The position numbers and the translations under genes were made by a program. DNA of 61,055 nt from the NCBI GenBank assembly GCA_937924505.1, contig CALDSR010000020.1, positions 1 through 61,055 of the forward strand. Direction: 5' to 3'. The stretch comes from an uncultured Granulosicoccus sp. (lineage in GTDB: Bacteria; Pseudomonadota; Gammaproteobacteria; Granulosicoccales; Granulosicoccaceae). Below are positions 48,239 to 58,055 of the stretch, one piece after another; the stretch's first letter is position 1, and every line of letters starts with the position of its first letter. The notes below the pieces were generated by a model that saw only the letters and a list, made by a program, of their open reading frames with translations, made no database searches and was not told where the DNA came from.

Positions 48239-49473
48239 TGGTGGGCGTAGCAGACAAGCAGATGGTTGTCGGCCTGGACATCGGAACTTCGAAGATCGTC
48301 GCGATAGTTGCCGAGATTGACGAGGATGGCAGTGTCGAATTGATCGCACTCGGTTCTCATCCTTCGCAAGGACTGAAAAAAGGGGTGGTTATCAATATTG
48401 ACAGCACTGTCAACGCGATAACCAAAGCCGTACAGGAAGCGGAGCGCATGGCGGATGTGCAAATCAAATCGGTTTTCGCCGGTATCGCGGGTTCTCATAT
48501 AAAAAGCATGAATTCTCACGGCATTGTCGCGATCAAAAACACCGAAGTCGAGGCTGACGATGTCGAACGTGTAGTTGATGCTGCAAAGGCTGTTGCGATA
48601 CCAGCTGACCAGCGCATCCTGCATGTACTGCCACAGGAATTCATTATTGATAGCCAGGATGGTATTCATCAACCCATTGGCATGTCTGGTGTGCGCCTTG
48701 AAGCAAAAGTGCATCTGGTGACAGGTTCGATCAGCGCTGCACAGAATATTGCCAAGTGCATACGTCGCTGCAATCTCGAAGTTGAAGACGTCATCCTTGA
48801 ACAACTGGCTTCATCGCATTCCGTGTTGACAGCTGATGAAAAGGATCTGGGTGTGCTGCTGGTTGATATGGGCGGCGGTACGACCGACATCGCGATCTTT
48901 ACCGAGGGCGCGATTCGCCATACCGCGGTAATACCGATCGCAGGAGACCAGGTCACCAACGACATTGCCGTTGCCTTCAGAACGCCGACGCAATTCGCTG
49001 AAGAGATCAAAGTCAAATATGCCTGCGCGCTGACACAACTGGCAAGCCCTGACGACATGATCGAGGTGCCAGGTGTTGGTGACCGTAACGCCAGACGACT
49101 GGCAAGACAAACACTCGCGGAAGTTGTAGAGCCGCGATATGAAGAGCTGCTGGGTCTGGTTCAAGGTGAACTCAGACGCAGCGGATTTGAAGACGCCTGT
49201 GCGGCCGGAGTGGTGTTGACCGGTGGTACGTCAAAAATGGAAGGCGTCGTGGAACTGGCCGAGGAGATTTTTCACATGCCAGTAAGGTTAGGAGTTCCTC
49301 AACATGTAACCGGATTAGCAGCTGTAGCGCGAAATCCTATTCATGCGACTGGTGTCGGCTTGTTGCTCTATGGGCAGCAACGACGTCAGAACCCACGAAG
49401 CGAACCCGTTGATACGCATTCCGAGAAGGGATTGTTGAAGCGGATGACCGAGTGGTTTCAAAAGAATTTCTAG
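48238..49473 (+). CDS. ftsA: Cell division protein FtsA
   Basis: Actin-like membrane tether of FtsZ. 411 aa: VVGLDIGTSKIVAIVAE (phosphate 1), domain 1C, LLVDMGGGTTDIAIF (phosphate 2), GVVLTGGTSKMEGVVELAE (adenosine), and a C-terminal amphipathic helix KGLLKRMTEWFQKNF that binds membrane. 103 bp separate it from ftsZ, a possible site for extra ftsZ promoters; none is convincing. Confidence 0.96.
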   Translation: MVGVADKQMVVGLDIGTSKIVAIVAEIDEDGSVELIALGSHPSQGLKKGVVINIDSTVNAITKAVQEAERMADVQIKSVFAGIAGSHIKSMNSHGIVAIKNTEVEADDVERVVDAAKAVAIPADQRILHVLPQEFIIDSQDGIHQPIGMSGVRLEAKVHLVTGSISAAQNIAKCIRRCNLEVEDVILEQLASSHSVLTADEKDLGVLLVDMGGGTTDIAIFTEGAIRHTAVIPIAGDQVTNDIAVAFRTPTQFAEEIKVKYACALTQLASPDDMIEVPGVGDRNARRLARQTLAEVVEPRYEELLGLVQGELRRSGFEDACAAGVVLTGGTSKMEGVVELAEEIFHMPVRLGVPQHVTGLAAVARNPIHATGVGLLLYGQQRRQNPRSEPVDTHSEKGLLKRMTEWFQKNF

Positions 49474-49576
49474 ATGTAGAAACAGCTGTAAAAAAGGGGG
49501 CGATGGGGGCTTTGAGCCATACCAGCCGCATTGAGAACGTAGTAATCAATTTAAATGTTTGACAGGAGACGTAACA

Positions 49577-50839
49577 ATGTTTGAACTTGTAGATTCAATA
49601 AACGACGCACCAGTGATTAAATTGGTGGGTGTTGGTGGCGGCGGTAGCAACGCTGTGCAACACATGGTGCAGTCCGGCATCGAAGGTGTGGATTTCATTT
49701 GTGCCAACACAGATGCTCAAGCACTCAAGGGCATGGCAGCACAGACTGTTTTGCACATTGGTCAAAGCATCACAAAAGGTCTTGGCGCTGGCGCTAATCC
49801 GGAGATCGGCCGACAGGCTGCGATGGAAGACCGTGAACGCATTCAGGACTTGATTGAAGGTACTGACATGCTGTTTATTACCGCTGGTATGGGTGGTGGT
49901 ACTGGTACGGGTGCCATTCCAGTCGTTGCTCAGATCGCGCGTGAAATGGGTGTTCTGACAGTTGCGGTTGTCACCAAGCCTTTCCCGTTCGAAGGCAACA
50001 AGCGTATGCGTACGGCGGAGGCTGGTATTGAAGAGCTTCGTGGTCAGGTCGATTCACTCATTACCATTCCCAACGAGAAGTTATTGTCAGTGCTTGGCAA
50101 GAATATCAGCCTGCTGGATGCATTCCGTGCCGCCAATGATGTACTTCGTGGTGCGGTTCAGGGCATCGCTGAACTTATCACCAATCCTGGTCTTATCAAC
50201 GTTGACTTTGCGGACGTGCGCACTGTCATGAGTGAAATGGGTCTGGCAATGATGGGTTCCGGTATTGGCCGCGGTGATGACCGTGCAACGGAAGCTGCCG
50301 AGATGGCTATTTCCAGCCCGCTTCTGGAAGATATTGATCTTGCCGGTGCGCGTGGCATTCTCGTCAACATCACAGCGGGTCTCGATATGGCTATCGGTGA
50401 ATTCGAAGAAGTCGGTAATGTGGTTCGACAATTTGCTGCAGATGATGCGACAGTGGTTGTCGGCACGGCTATTGACGAGGGGCTTGAGGGCGAGCTGCGA
50501 GTGACCGTAGTGGCAACGGGTCTTGGTCAAGAACAGAAAGCGCAGCTGCGAACTGTTCAGCAAGCGGTGCAAAGCCGGGTTGCAGCGGCCGGTGGTGCTC
50601 AGTACGGTGGTGCACAGTACGGCGGCGGTTCTGCTGCGGGTGGTCCCGCTGGACAGACCGCGCCGTCTCCGTATGGCAACTATGAAAAACCGACGGTTAT
50701 TCGCAAGACTGCGCGTGGAAATGCCCAGGGTGTCAGCCAGGGGTCAGGTCATGGCGGTCAGGGAAAAAGTGCTGGGAATAACAGTCACGATGTGGAATAC
50801 CTCGATATTCCAGCATTTTTACGTCGACAAGCCGACTAA
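49577..50839 (+). CDS. ftsZ: Cell division GTPase FtsZ
   Basis: Tubulin-like GTPase forming the Z-ring. 420 aa from ATG 49577, preceded by AGGAGA. GTP-binding tubulin signature GGGTGTG (106-112), T7 loop region [11 protein letters not shown], and a Gly/Ala/Gln-rich variable linker containing two near-identical QYGGAQYGG units. Conserved C-terminal peptide [13 protein letters not shown], which binds FtsA and ZipA. Followed by an unusually structured spacer before lpxC. Confidence 0.97.
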   Translation: MFELVDSINDAPVIKLVGVGGGGSNAVQHMVQSGIEGVDFICANTDAQALKGMAAQTVLHIGQSITKGLGAGANPEIGRQAAMEDRERIQDLIEGTDMLFITAGMGGGTGTGAIPVVAQIAREMGVLTVAVVTKPFPFEGNKRMRTAEAGIEELRGQVDSLITIPNEKLLSVLGKNISLLDAFRAANDVLRGAVQGIAELITNPGLINVDFADVRTVMSEMGLAMMGSGIGRGDDRATEAAEMAISSPLLEDIDLAGARGILVNITAGLDMAIGEFEEVGNVVRQFAADDATVVVGTAIDEGLEGELRVTVVATGLGQEQKAQLRTVQQAVQSRVAAAGGAQYGGAQYGGGSAAGGPAGQTAPSPYGNYEKPTVIRKTARGNAQGVSQGSGHGGQGKSAGNNSHDVEYLDIPAFLRRQAD

Positions 50840-50849
50840 AAAGAGATTA

Positions 50850-50879
50850 CACGTGTGGAAGCTTTGCGCAAGCCACGTG
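50850..50879 (+). promoter_or_regulatory. Hairpin 1 downstream of ftsZ
   Basis: CACGTG (50850-50855)/CACGTG (50874-50879) outer stem and GCTT (50861-50864)/AAGC (50870-50873) inner stem. It starts 11 nt after the ftsZ stop; no T-run follows. Confidence 0.5.
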
Positions 50880-50908
50880 ATAATCCAGTAGTATTTCGCG
50901 CTCCTGTC

Positions 50909-50942
50909 GGGACATCTTCTTGCTTTTGCTCGAAGGTGTCCC
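50909..50942 (+). promoter_or_regulatory. Hairpin 2 in ftsZ-lpxC spacer
   Basis: 11-bp stem GGGACATCTTC (50909-50919)/GAAGGTGTCCC (50932-50942), with one G-U pair and a 12-nt loop. The single wobble keeps pairing in RNA but breaks it in DNA on one strand, which hints at a functional RNA fold. Confidence 0.6.
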
Positions 50943-50978
50943 ATTCAGGCGATTTTCCTATATTTGCTCAGCCTGAAT
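50943..50978 (+). promoter_or_regulatory. Hairpin 3 in ftsZ-lpxC spacer
   Basis: Perfect 8-bp stem ATTCAGGC (50943-50950)/GCCTGAAT (50971-50978) with a 20-nt U-rich loop. It abuts hairpin 2 with no unpaired base between them, allowing coaxial stacking. Confidence 0.55.
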
Positions 50979-51016
50979 CTGGTGTGGTCTCCGGACGATA
51001 CAAATACAGTTATTGG

Positions 51017-51047
51017 CTGACCGGCGTTTTGTGCACGCCGAGGTCAG
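51017..51047 (+). promoter_or_regulatory. Hairpin 4 in ftsZ-lpxC spacer
   Basis: 11-bp stem CTGACCGGCGT (51017-51027) pairs with ACGCC (51035-51039) and GGTCAG (51042-51047), with a 2-nt GA bulge and a 7-nt loop. It lies 80 nt before lpxC. A TATATA (51085-51090) follows, a possible -10 without a good -35. Confidence 0.55.
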
Positions 51048-51127
51048 ATGCACAGCGGCCACTGTAAATGTCGCTACCAGCTGCTATATAAAGGGGCCGG
51101 TTTCGAGATTTGCTGTAGGACAACAAG

Positions 51128-52042
51128 TTGATTCGACAAAGAACTCTAAAAAACACGATTCGCGCGACGGGAATCGGATTGCACACTGGCAAAAAGGTCT
51201 ATCTGACTCTGAGCCCGGCCCCCATCGACTCTGGCGTTATATTTCGTCGGGTGGATAGCAATCCTCCGGTTGAAATTCCCGCCAAGGCGCTTAATGTGCA
51301 CAACACCGAATTGGCGACATCGCTCGGCAAAGACGGTGTTCGAGTTTCGACGGTCGAACATTTGATGGCAGCACTTGCTGGCCTTGGAATTGACAATTGC
51401 TACGTGGACGTCAGTGCGGACGAAGTGCCGATCATGGACGGTAGTGCGGCGCCATTCGTCTTCCTGGTCCAGTCTGCTGGCATTCTCGAGCAGGGTGCGC
51501 CAAAACGCTTCACACTGATCCGCAAGGCAGTTGAAGTGCGTGATGGCGACAAATGGGCGCGCTTTGAGCCGTTCAATGGATTCAAGGTAAAGTTCACCAT
51601 CGATTTCGATCATCCTGTTTTCCGCAGTGAAGATCAGTCAGTCGAAGTGGACTTTTCCACCACCTCTTTTGTCCGTGAAATCAGTCGCGCCCGAACCTTT
51701 GGTTTCATGCGTGATATCGAGGCACTGCGCAAGAAAGATCTCGCTTTGGGTGGCAGCCTTGAAAACGCCATTGTCGTTGATGACTATCGCGTGCTGAACG
51801 AAGACGGGCTGCGTTACCGGAACGAATTTGTTCGCCACAAGATACTCGACGCCATCGGTGACATGTACATGCTTGGCCACAGCCTGATTGGCTCGTTTAC
51901 CGGCTACAAGTCTGGCCATGCCCTGAACAACAAGCTGTTGCGCGAGCTGCTGTCTCAGCAGTCTGCCTGGGAAGAAGTTGTTTTCGAAGATGTCGAAACA
52001 GCGCCAATATCCTACGTGCAGCCACAAGAAGCGACCGGCTAG
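51128..52042 (+). CDS. lpxC: UDP-3-O-acyl-N-acetylglucosamine deacetylase LpxC
   Basis: Zinc deacetylase, first committed step of lipid A synthesis. 304 aa. Begins with TTG at 51128 (AGGA 7 nt upstream); the N-terminus [24 protein letters not shown] matches E. coli, so the rare start is real. Zinc ligands His78 (VEHLMAAL), His237 and Asp241 ([10 protein letters not shown]), general acid/base Glu77 and His264. The weak start codon and structured spacer suggest tight control of a rate-setting enzyme. Whether the FtsH-degradation tail works is unknown; the C-terminus differs from E. coli. Confidence 0.96.
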   Translation: MIRQRTLKNTIRATGIGLHTGKKVYLTLSPAPIDSGVIFRRVDSNPPVEIPAKALNVHNTELATSLGKDGVRVSTVEHLMAALAGLGIDNCYVDVSADEVPIMDGSAAPFVFLVQSAGILEQGAPKRFTLIRKAVEVRDGDKWARFEPFNGFKVKFTIDFDHPVFRSEDQSVEVDFSTTSFVREISRARTFGFMRDIEALRKKDLALGGSLENAIVVDDYRVLNEDGLRYRNEFVRHKILDAIGDMYMLGHSLIGSFTGYKSGHALNNKLLRELLSQQSAWEEVVFEDVETAPISYVQPQEATG

Positions 52043-52075
52043 CTTTCGCATTTCACAGGGTGTCGGCGATATCAA

Positions 52076-52516
52076 TCAATCGCCGCTGCCCGTTGAGTCT
52101 GACATCAGCCGTGCCATTTTTTGCAGGGCTTTCTCCAAACGTTCGTCGCCGACGCCGTCGGCGGTTGCCTGCACCATGCTGGCCGCCTTCGATGAGGCGG
52201 GATTCGGTGTGCGACGGGTGGGTGTCGGCTCCTTCTCCTGCGGCATGACGTGACAGCTGACGCTGTCGACAGCGAGGCGTTCAGCGCGCAAAGTGTCAAT
52301 TATTTGCCTTTCCATGAATCGTAGCCTTGGCAACCAGACAGCGTTGTCTACGGTAATTCTCAGCCGCTCGTCCTCCAGTCGACAGAACACAATGTGCACG
52401 GCGGTGCTGACTGGCACAATCCGTGAAATCAAGTCCCTGATCTGACGGTCCTTTTGGATCGCTCCACGAATAGACGCGCCGAGCTTGGGCTGAATGATTT
52501 TTTCCAAGGATTTCAT
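52076..52516 (-). CDS. DciA-like DUF721 protein
   Basis: 146 aa from ATG 52516 (family-like MKSLEKIIQPKLG). DUF721/DciA core with the DNA-associated KH-like fold: HIVFCRLEDERLRITVDNAVWLPRLRFMERQIIDTL, then a Pro/Arg-rich basic linker and a short C-terminal helix. DciA loads the replicative helicase DnaB in bacteria without DnaC. Position between lpxC and secA is the usual place of this gene in gammaproteobacteria. Convergent with lpxC; divergent from and overlapping the M23 gene by 23 bp. Confidence 0.82.
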   Translation of the reverse strand: MKSLEKIIQPKLGASIRGAIQKDRQIRDLISRIVPVSTAVHIVFCRLEDERLRITVDNAVWLPRLRFMERQIIDTLRAERLAVDSVSCHVMPQEKEPTPTRRTPNPASSKAASMVQATADGVGDERLEKALQKMARLMSDSTGSGD

Positions 52517-53357
52517 AAGGACACATCCTAACGCGCTACCCGGTGTGATGCTGAGTCTTGTCGTTCTTGTCAGCATCGGTTTCGGGTTTTTGCTGGGAAC
52601 GCTCAAGACGAGCACTGATCTCGACGCCCAAAGTCAGCTGATTGAGTTTCCGGCTAATTTTGTCCAGCACGGCTCGAGGGCAAACGAGGCATCGGCCGGC
52701 GGTGATGCCGTTGCCACCGACGCCGTCAGCGCGGAGGAAGTTGGTCGGCTGCAGGCGGAAATACTGCGTTTGCAAGTGTTGTTTCTGCGCCTTGCGGAAA
52801 TTGCCGGACTCGATGATGGAGAATTCGATCTTGACTCTGAGCCATTGTCCAGCCAAGCGCCGGGTACGCCAGACACCCTGAAGCTTGTAAAACTGGATCT
52901 CGACCATATGTCGGATCAAGGATTACGCATGCAGCGAATTTTCAGGGAGCGCGTTGCGCGGTACGAAAACCGGATTTCAGGAACACCTGTCGCGAATCGA
53001 ATGGTCAGCTCGCGATTCGGGTTTCGGGCTGACCCGAATACGGGTGAGAGCCGCTTGCACCGAGGGGTCGATTTTTCAGGTTTTGTCGGCGAGCCAATAC
53101 TGGCAATTGCCAGGGGTGTCGTGACCTATGCCAGCGCAAACGGGGGATACGGCAATCTTGTGGAACTTGAGCATGCAAATGGGTACCGAACCCGCTATGC
53201 GCATAATGACAAAATTCTGGTGGCGCTCGGCGCGGTGGTCAGCAAAGGTCAGCAGATTGCCACATTGGGCTCTACAGGACGATCGACCGGTCCGCACCTG
53301 CACTTTGAGGTCCGCCAGCATGGCAAGGCGCTGGATCCACAGTACTTCATTCGCTAA
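52494..53357 (+). CDS. M23-family metallopeptidase (LytM domain)
   Basis: 287 aa. Short cytosolic tail, membrane helix (about 18-36), coiled-coil segment (about 80-105, AEEVGRLQAEILRLQVLFLRLAE), then a LytM/M23 domain with zinc ligands His189 and Asp193 (HRGVDFSG) and the HLHFEV motif (His in the 270s). An active catalytic set suggests endopeptidase activity on peptidoglycan, not only an EnvC-like activator. An ATG at 52548 is an alternative start but would remove part of the N-region. Confidence 0.9.
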   Translation: MIFSKDFIRTHPNALPGVMLSLVVLVSIGFGFLLGTLKTSTDLDAQSQLIEFPANFVQHGSRANEASAGGDAVATDAVSAEEVGRLQAEILRLQVLFLRLAEIAGLDDGEFDLDSEPLSSQAPGTPDTLKLVKLDLDHMSDQGLRMQRIFRERVARYENRISGTPVANRMVSSRFGFRADPNTGESRLHRGVDFSGFVGEPILAIARGVVTYASANGGYGNLVELEHANGYRTRYAHNDKILVALGAVVSKGQQIATLGSTGRSTGPHLHFEVRQHGKALDPQYFIR

Positions 53358-53492
53358 CGCATTCGCGTTGCTCGAATCATTTCAGCACAAGCGTGTTGGT
53401 GCACTTGCGGCAAAAGCTGCGCTAGTGAGCAATATGACGCGTTTATTCCGGCATCAGTGCCATAATAAGGGAAGTTTAAAAGGTCGGTATCC

Positions 53493-56351
53493 ATGTTAGG
53501 AAATCTCGTCAAGAAGTTTGTCGGCAGTAGTAACGACCGAATGGTCAAGCGCCTTGGCAAGGAGGTTGAAAGGATCAATCAACCGGAAGAGGCTCTCGCT
53601 GCGCTTTCAGACGAAGAGCTGGCGGCCAAGACTCCTGAGTTCCGACAGCGCCTGGAGGAAGGAGCCAGTTTGTCAAGCCTGTTACCTGAAGCGTTTGCGG
53701 TAGCCCGTGAGGCTGGCAAACGTACGCTCGGCATGCGTCATTTCGATGTGCAGATGATTGGTGGGATGGTGCTCGATTCCGGCAAGATTGCCGAGATGCG
53801 TACCGGTGAGGGCAAGACGCTGGTGGCGACCACCGCGGTCTACCTGAACGCACTGTCCGGCAAAGGTGTGCATGTCGTGACAGTAAACGACTACCTTGCG
53901 CGTCGTGACGCCGAGTGGATGGCCAAACTCTATAACTTTCTCGGTCTCACCGTGGGTGTCATTGTCAATGGCCTTTCACACGAAGAGCGCCGGGCTGCCT
54001 ATGCCAGTGATGTCACCTATGGCACCAACAATGAATTTGGTTTTGATTACTTGCGCGACAATATGGCGCACTTGCCCGAGCAGCGAGTTCAGCGGGGTCT
54101 CAATTTTGCGATCATTGATGAGGTCGATTCCATCTTGATCGATGAGGCTCGAACACCGCTGATTATTTCTGGCCCTGCCGATGGTGACAGCGAGCTCTAT
54201 ACAACACTCGACCAAGTCGTACCTAAGCTCGCACGTCAAGTCGAAGAAGACGGCGAAGGTGACTACTCTGTCGATGAAAAAGGCAAGCAGGTCCATTTGA
54301 CAGAAGACGGAATGGAAACGGTCGAAAACGTGCTGATCGAGCACGGCATTCTGGGTGAAGGCGGTAGTCTTTATGATCCGTCCAACATCGCGGTACTGCA
54401 TCACCTGAACGCAGCGTTGCGAGCACATGCCTTGTATCAGAAAGATATTGATTACATCGTCAGCGACGATCAAATCATTATCGTTGACGAATTTACCGGT
54501 CGTACCATGCCTGGTCGACGTTGGTCAGAAGGTTTGCATCAAGCGATTGAAGCCAAGGAAAAGGTCACGATTCAACGCGAAAACCAGACGCTTGCGTCAA
54601 TCACGTTCCAGAACTACTTCCGCTTGTACGACAAGTTGGCAGGTATGACCGGAACGGCTGATACGGAAGCCTTCGAATTTCAGTCCATTTACAGTCTCGA
54701 AGTCGTTGTCATTCCGACACATCGTCCGATGGTTCGAGATGATCGTGCTGATCTCGTATTTTTGACGCAACGTGAAAAGTACGATGCCATTATTGAAGAT
54801 ATCGAAGAATGTGCGGCACGCAAGCAACCCGTGCTGGTTGGCACGACCTCTATCGAGACGTCAGAGTACCTTGCAGGATTGCTGCGACAAAAAAATATTG
54901 CGCATGAAGTGCTTAACGCCAAGCAGCACGAGCGCGAGGCGAGCATCATCGAAAACGCGGGCCGACCGGGGGCCGTTACCATCGCAACCAACATGGCCGG
55001 TCGTGGTACCGATATCGTCCTCGGCGGCAGTCTCGAGGCGGAGCTTGCGGCTCTGATGACAGCGGGAGAAATCTCACTCGATGACACGGCTGCGGTGCGA
55101 GCATTCGAGACTGAAAATGAAACGGCGTCAACGGCTCTCAAGAGTGATTGGCAAGAGCGCCATGCAGCAGTATTGAAAGCAGGTGGCTTGCATATCATTG
55201 GTACCGAGCGACATGAATCACGACGCATCGACAATCAGCTGCGTGGTCGTTCGGGACGCCAGGGCGATCCAGGTTCTACTCGCTTTTATTTGTCTCTTGA
55301 AGACAATCTGATGCGTATCTTTGCCAGCGAACGTGTCAGCGGTTTGATGCAGAAGCTCGGTATGGAGGAGGGCGAGGCGATCGAGCATCCGTGGGTGACC
55401 AAGGCCATTGAGAATGCCCAGCGAAAGGTTGAAGGTCATAACTTCGACATGCGCAAAAATCTCCTCGAATACGATGATGTCGCGAATGATCAGCGTACGG
55501 TTGTTTATGAACAACGCAATGAGCTGATGGAACTTGAAAGTGTGCGAGACACCGTTGATGATTTTCGTGAAGAAATCATCCCGTCAGTTGTCGCCCAATA
55601 TATTGCGCCGGGTTCGTTGGAGGAGTCGTGGGATCTCGATGGTTTGCAGGTCGAATTGAAGCGACTGACCAATGAGGAGTTTGATGTTAAGGGCTGGCTT
55701 GAAGCAGAGCCAAATATTCCTGAAGAAGAATTTTCCAATCGCATCGTGTCGCAACTGGTCGAAAGCTATGCGCTCAAAGAAGAGGCAGCCGGTGAAGAGG
55801 GCTTGCGTAATTTCGAGAAGTACGTGATGCTGCAAGCGCTTGACGAGCACTGGAAAGAACACCTTGCCGGCATGGACTACCTGCGCCAGAGTGTTGGGCT
55901 TCGCGGTTATGCGCAAAAGAACCCAAAGCAGGAATACAAGAAAGAGGCATTTGCATTGTTCAATCGTACGCTTGACGAGTACAAGACGGATGTCGTGTCC
56001 GTACTCAGCAAAGTGCAGGTGAGAAGTCCGGAGCAGGTCGAGCAAGCGGAGCAGCAAGCGCGGGTGCAGGCGCAAGCGGCTCCGGCCGTAGACATCAGCT
56101 ACGAACATAAAGATGCTGCCAGTGCCTTGTCTGGTGAATCTGCGGATGAACCAGGTGCGAGAGCTGATTCAGGATCTGCGGCAGTTGCCGCCGCTGCCGC
56201 CGCACGCGAGGCGGCGATCAATCGTCCACGGCAACAGGCTGAAGCGAACACACAGCCGGTTCGTCGCAGTGAACCCAAGATCGGACGTAATGAACCTTGT
56301 CATTGCGGTTCTGGCAAGAAATTCAAGAACTGCCACGGGAAGCTATCGTAA
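53493..56351 (+). CDS. secA: Preprotein translocase ATPase SecA
   Basis: Motor that drives unfolded preproteins through SecYEG. 952 aa. Walker [32 protein letters not shown] (DEAD-like), [60 protein letters not shown]. The C-terminal linker is Ala-rich, followed by the zinc/SecB-binding module [20 protein letters not shown] precedes the ATG. 135 bp upstream of it hold no recognised SecM-type leader. Confidence 0.97.
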   Translation: MLGNLVKKFVGSSNDRMVKRLGKEVERINQPEEALAALSDEELAAKTPEFRQRLEEGASLSSLLPEAFAVAREAGKRTLGMRHFDVQMIGGMVLDSGKIAEMRTGEGKTLVATTAVYLNALSGKGVHVVTVNDYLARRDAEWMAKLYNFLGLTVGVIVNGLSHEERRAAYASDVTYGTNNEFGFDYLRDNMAHLPEQRVQRGLNFAIIDEVDSILIDEARTPLIISGPADGDSELYTTLDQVVPKLARQVEEDGEGDYSVDEKGKQVHLTEDGMETVENVLIEHGILGEGGSLYDPSNIAVLHHLNAALRAHALYQKDIDYIVSDDQIIIVDEFTGRTMPGRRWSEGLHQAIEAKEKVTIQRENQTLASITFQNYFRLYDKLAGMTGTADTEAFEFQSIYSLEVVVIPTHRPMVRDDRADLVFLTQREKYDAIIEDIEECAARKQPVLVGTTSIETSEYLAGLLRQKNIAHEVLNAKQHEREASIIENAGRPGAVTIATNMAGRGTDIVLGGSLEAELAALMTAGEISLDDTAAVRAFETENETASTALKSDWQERHAAVLKAGGLHIIGTERHESRRIDNQLRGRSGRQGDPGSTRFYLSLEDNLMRIFASERVSGLMQKLGMEEGEAIEHPWVTKAIENAQRKVEGHNFDMRKNLLEYDDVANDQRTVVYEQRNELMELESVRDTVDDFREEIIPSVVAQYIAPGSLEESWDLDGLQVELKRLTNEEFDVKGWLEAEPNIPEEEFSNRIVSQLVESYALKEEAAGEEGLRNFEKYVMLQALDEHWKEHLAGMDYLRQSVGLRGYAQKNPKQEYKKEAFALFNRTLDEYKTDVVSVLSKVQVRSPEQVEQAEQQARVQAQAAPAVDISYEHKDAASALSGESADEPGARADSGSAAVAAAAAAREAAINRPRQQAEANTQPVRRSEPKIGRNEPCHCGSGKKFKNCHGKLS

Positions 56352-57584
56352 ATGCCGGTCAATTTGGCCTTGGCAGCGGCATCCCCGGTGCCTGGTGTGG
56401 CTATGTCCACTGTGGCGGCGGGCATCAAGTCTGACGGCAGTAGCGATATGGTACTGATGCAGTTGCCGGCAGGTGCTGTGACCGCTGCAGTGTTTACCAA
56501 GAACGCCTTTTGCGCGGCGCCTGTTACGCTGTGCCGTGAGCACATGTCTGCGTCTCGAGGCGCTATTCGAGCATTGCTCATCAACTCCGGTAACGCGAAC
56601 GCCGGTACGGGTGCGCCGGGCTACGACATGGCCGTTGACCATTGCGCGACGGTAGCCGACTCACTAGGCGTTGACCTTATCAGCGTGCTGCCATTTTCGA
56701 CAGGCGTTATCGGTGAGCTATTGCCCGACGAAAAAATGAAGTCCGGAATTCGGGCGGCTGCTGCCGCATTGGATTCGAACGCATCGATAGAACACTGGGA
56801 AGCCGCTGCTCGCGGCATCATGACAACCGATACGGTGCCAAAGTTGACAACCCGTCAGTTTGACATCAATGGCCAGACCATCACGATTACCGGGATGGCC
56901 AAAGGCTCTGGCATGATCCAACCGAATATGGCGACGATGTTGTCCTATGTGTTTACTGATGCGCGTATCGGCGCCGACGATCTTGACACCGCATTGCGGC
57001 AAGCCGTGGCGATATCCTTCAATTCAATTACGGTCGATAGTGATACATCGACTAACGATGCGGTCGTGCTGAGTTCGACCGGTGCTTCAGACATCTCACT
57101 GACACCAGCTGATTCTTCTGCCTGGCAGGCTTTTATCAGTACATTGAGTGCGCTGTGTTTAGAACTTGCTCAAGCGATTGTGCGAGATGGTGAAGGTGCG
57201 ACCAAGTTCATAACTGTTCGTGTTTCAGGTGGCAGAACTGTATCTGAATGCAGAGCTGTCGCTTATGCGGTTGCTAATTCACCCCTGGTCAAGACGGCGA
57301 TGTTTGCCAGTGATGCAAACGTGGGCCGTTTGCTAATGGCCATTGGCAAGGCTGATATCGATTCTCTCGATTCCAGCAAAGTTCGGGTTTCACTCGGTGA
57401 TACCACAGTTTTTGAAAATGGTGGCATTGCAGTTGGGTACACTGAAGAGCGCGGCGCCGAGGTACTGGCCAAAGACGAAATACTCGTCAATATAGATCTG
57501 GCGCGGGGTGAGTCGGTCGCTGAGATCTATACGAGCGATCTTTCGCATGAGTATGTAACCATCAACGCAGACTATCGCACTTGA
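56352..57584 (+). CDS. argJ: Bifunctional glutamate N-acetyltransferase / N-acetylglutamate synthase ArgJ
   Basis: Recycles the acetyl group in the arginine pathway and, in the bifunctional form, makes N-acetylglutamate. 410 aa. The self-cleavage site is KGSGMIQPNMA/TML with nucleophile Thr195. Oxyanion TGVIG and NSGNANAGTG are present. The ATG starts directly after the secA stop. The neighbouring mutT overlaps its stop by four bases. Confidence 0.95.
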   Translation: MPVNLALAAASPVPGVAMSTVAAGIKSDGSSDMVLMQLPAGAVTAAVFTKNAFCAAPVTLCREHMSASRGAIRALLINSGNANAGTGAPGYDMAVDHCATVADSLGVDLISVLPFSTGVIGELLPDEKMKSGIRAAAAALDSNASIEHWEAAARGIMTTDTVPKLTTRQFDINGQTITITGMAKGSGMIQPNMATMLSYVFTDARIGADDLDTALRQAVAISFNSITVDSDTSTNDAVVLSSTGASDISLTPADSSAWQAFISTLSALCLELAQAIVRDGEGATKFITVRVSGGRTVSECRAVAYAVANSPLVKTAMFASDANVGRLLMAIGKADIDSLDSSKVRVSLGDTTVFENGGIAVGYTEERGAEVLAKDEILVNIDLARGESVAEIYTSDLSHEYVTINADYRT

Positions 57585-57970
57585 TCTACATTGATGTTGT
57601 TGCCGGAATCATTTTCGACGAGAATCGGCACTCTGTACTCCTGGCACGGCGAAAACCGAAACAACATCAGGGAGGGCTGTGGGAGTTCCCCGGTGGTAAG
57701 CAGGAGTCGGGTGAGTCGCAGAAGGAAGCGTTGCGGCGAGAGCTCTATGAAGAGATCGCGATCCGCCCAGACGCGATAAAATTCCGTCGTAGTATCGAGC
57801 ACTGCTATAACGACAAGGCTGTGCGTTTGCATTTCTGGGATGTAAATTCATTTACCGGAGCGCCGAAGGGGTGTGAAGGGCAGGTGCTTCAGTGGGTGCT
57901 TACTGGTGAATTGGCGCAGTTCAGCTTTCCCGCTGCTAACCGTTCTATTGTTGAAGAGCTGTCTAGGTAG
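57581..57970 (+). CDS. mutT: Nudix hydrolase MutT (8-oxo-dGTP diphosphatase)
   Basis: Cleans oxidised GTP/dGTP from the nucleotide pool. 129 aa. Nudix box GGKQESGESQKEALRRELYEE (G-x5-E-x7-RE-U-x-EE) is complete; the N-terminal VVAGIIFDENRHSVLLARR is typical. TTG start overlaps the argJ stop (TTGA). It lacks the ThiE-like C-terminal domain found fused to MutT in Pseudomonas. Confidence 0.93.
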   Translation: MIYIDVVAGIIFDENRHSVLLARRKPKQHQGGLWEFPGGKQESGESQKEALRRELYEEIAIRPDAIKFRRSIEHCYNDKAVRLHFWDVNSFTGAPKGCEGQVLQWVLTGELAQFSFPAANRSIVEELSR

Positions 57971-57981
57971 TTTATTAAGGC

Positions 57982-58009
57982 TACGCTTATCTATCAAGTG
58001 CGTATTTTT
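57982..58009 (+). terminator. Candidate rho-independent terminator after mutT
   Basis: TACGC (57982-57986)/GCGTA (58000-58004) stem extended by TT/AA, followed by T5. Short and A/U-rich, so only moderately convincing. It marks the end of the secA-argJ-mutT block. Confidence 0.4.
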
Positions 58010-58055
58010 AGCTACACTTCTTTCGCCACCTAATACTGTAACGCCACTCGTTACT

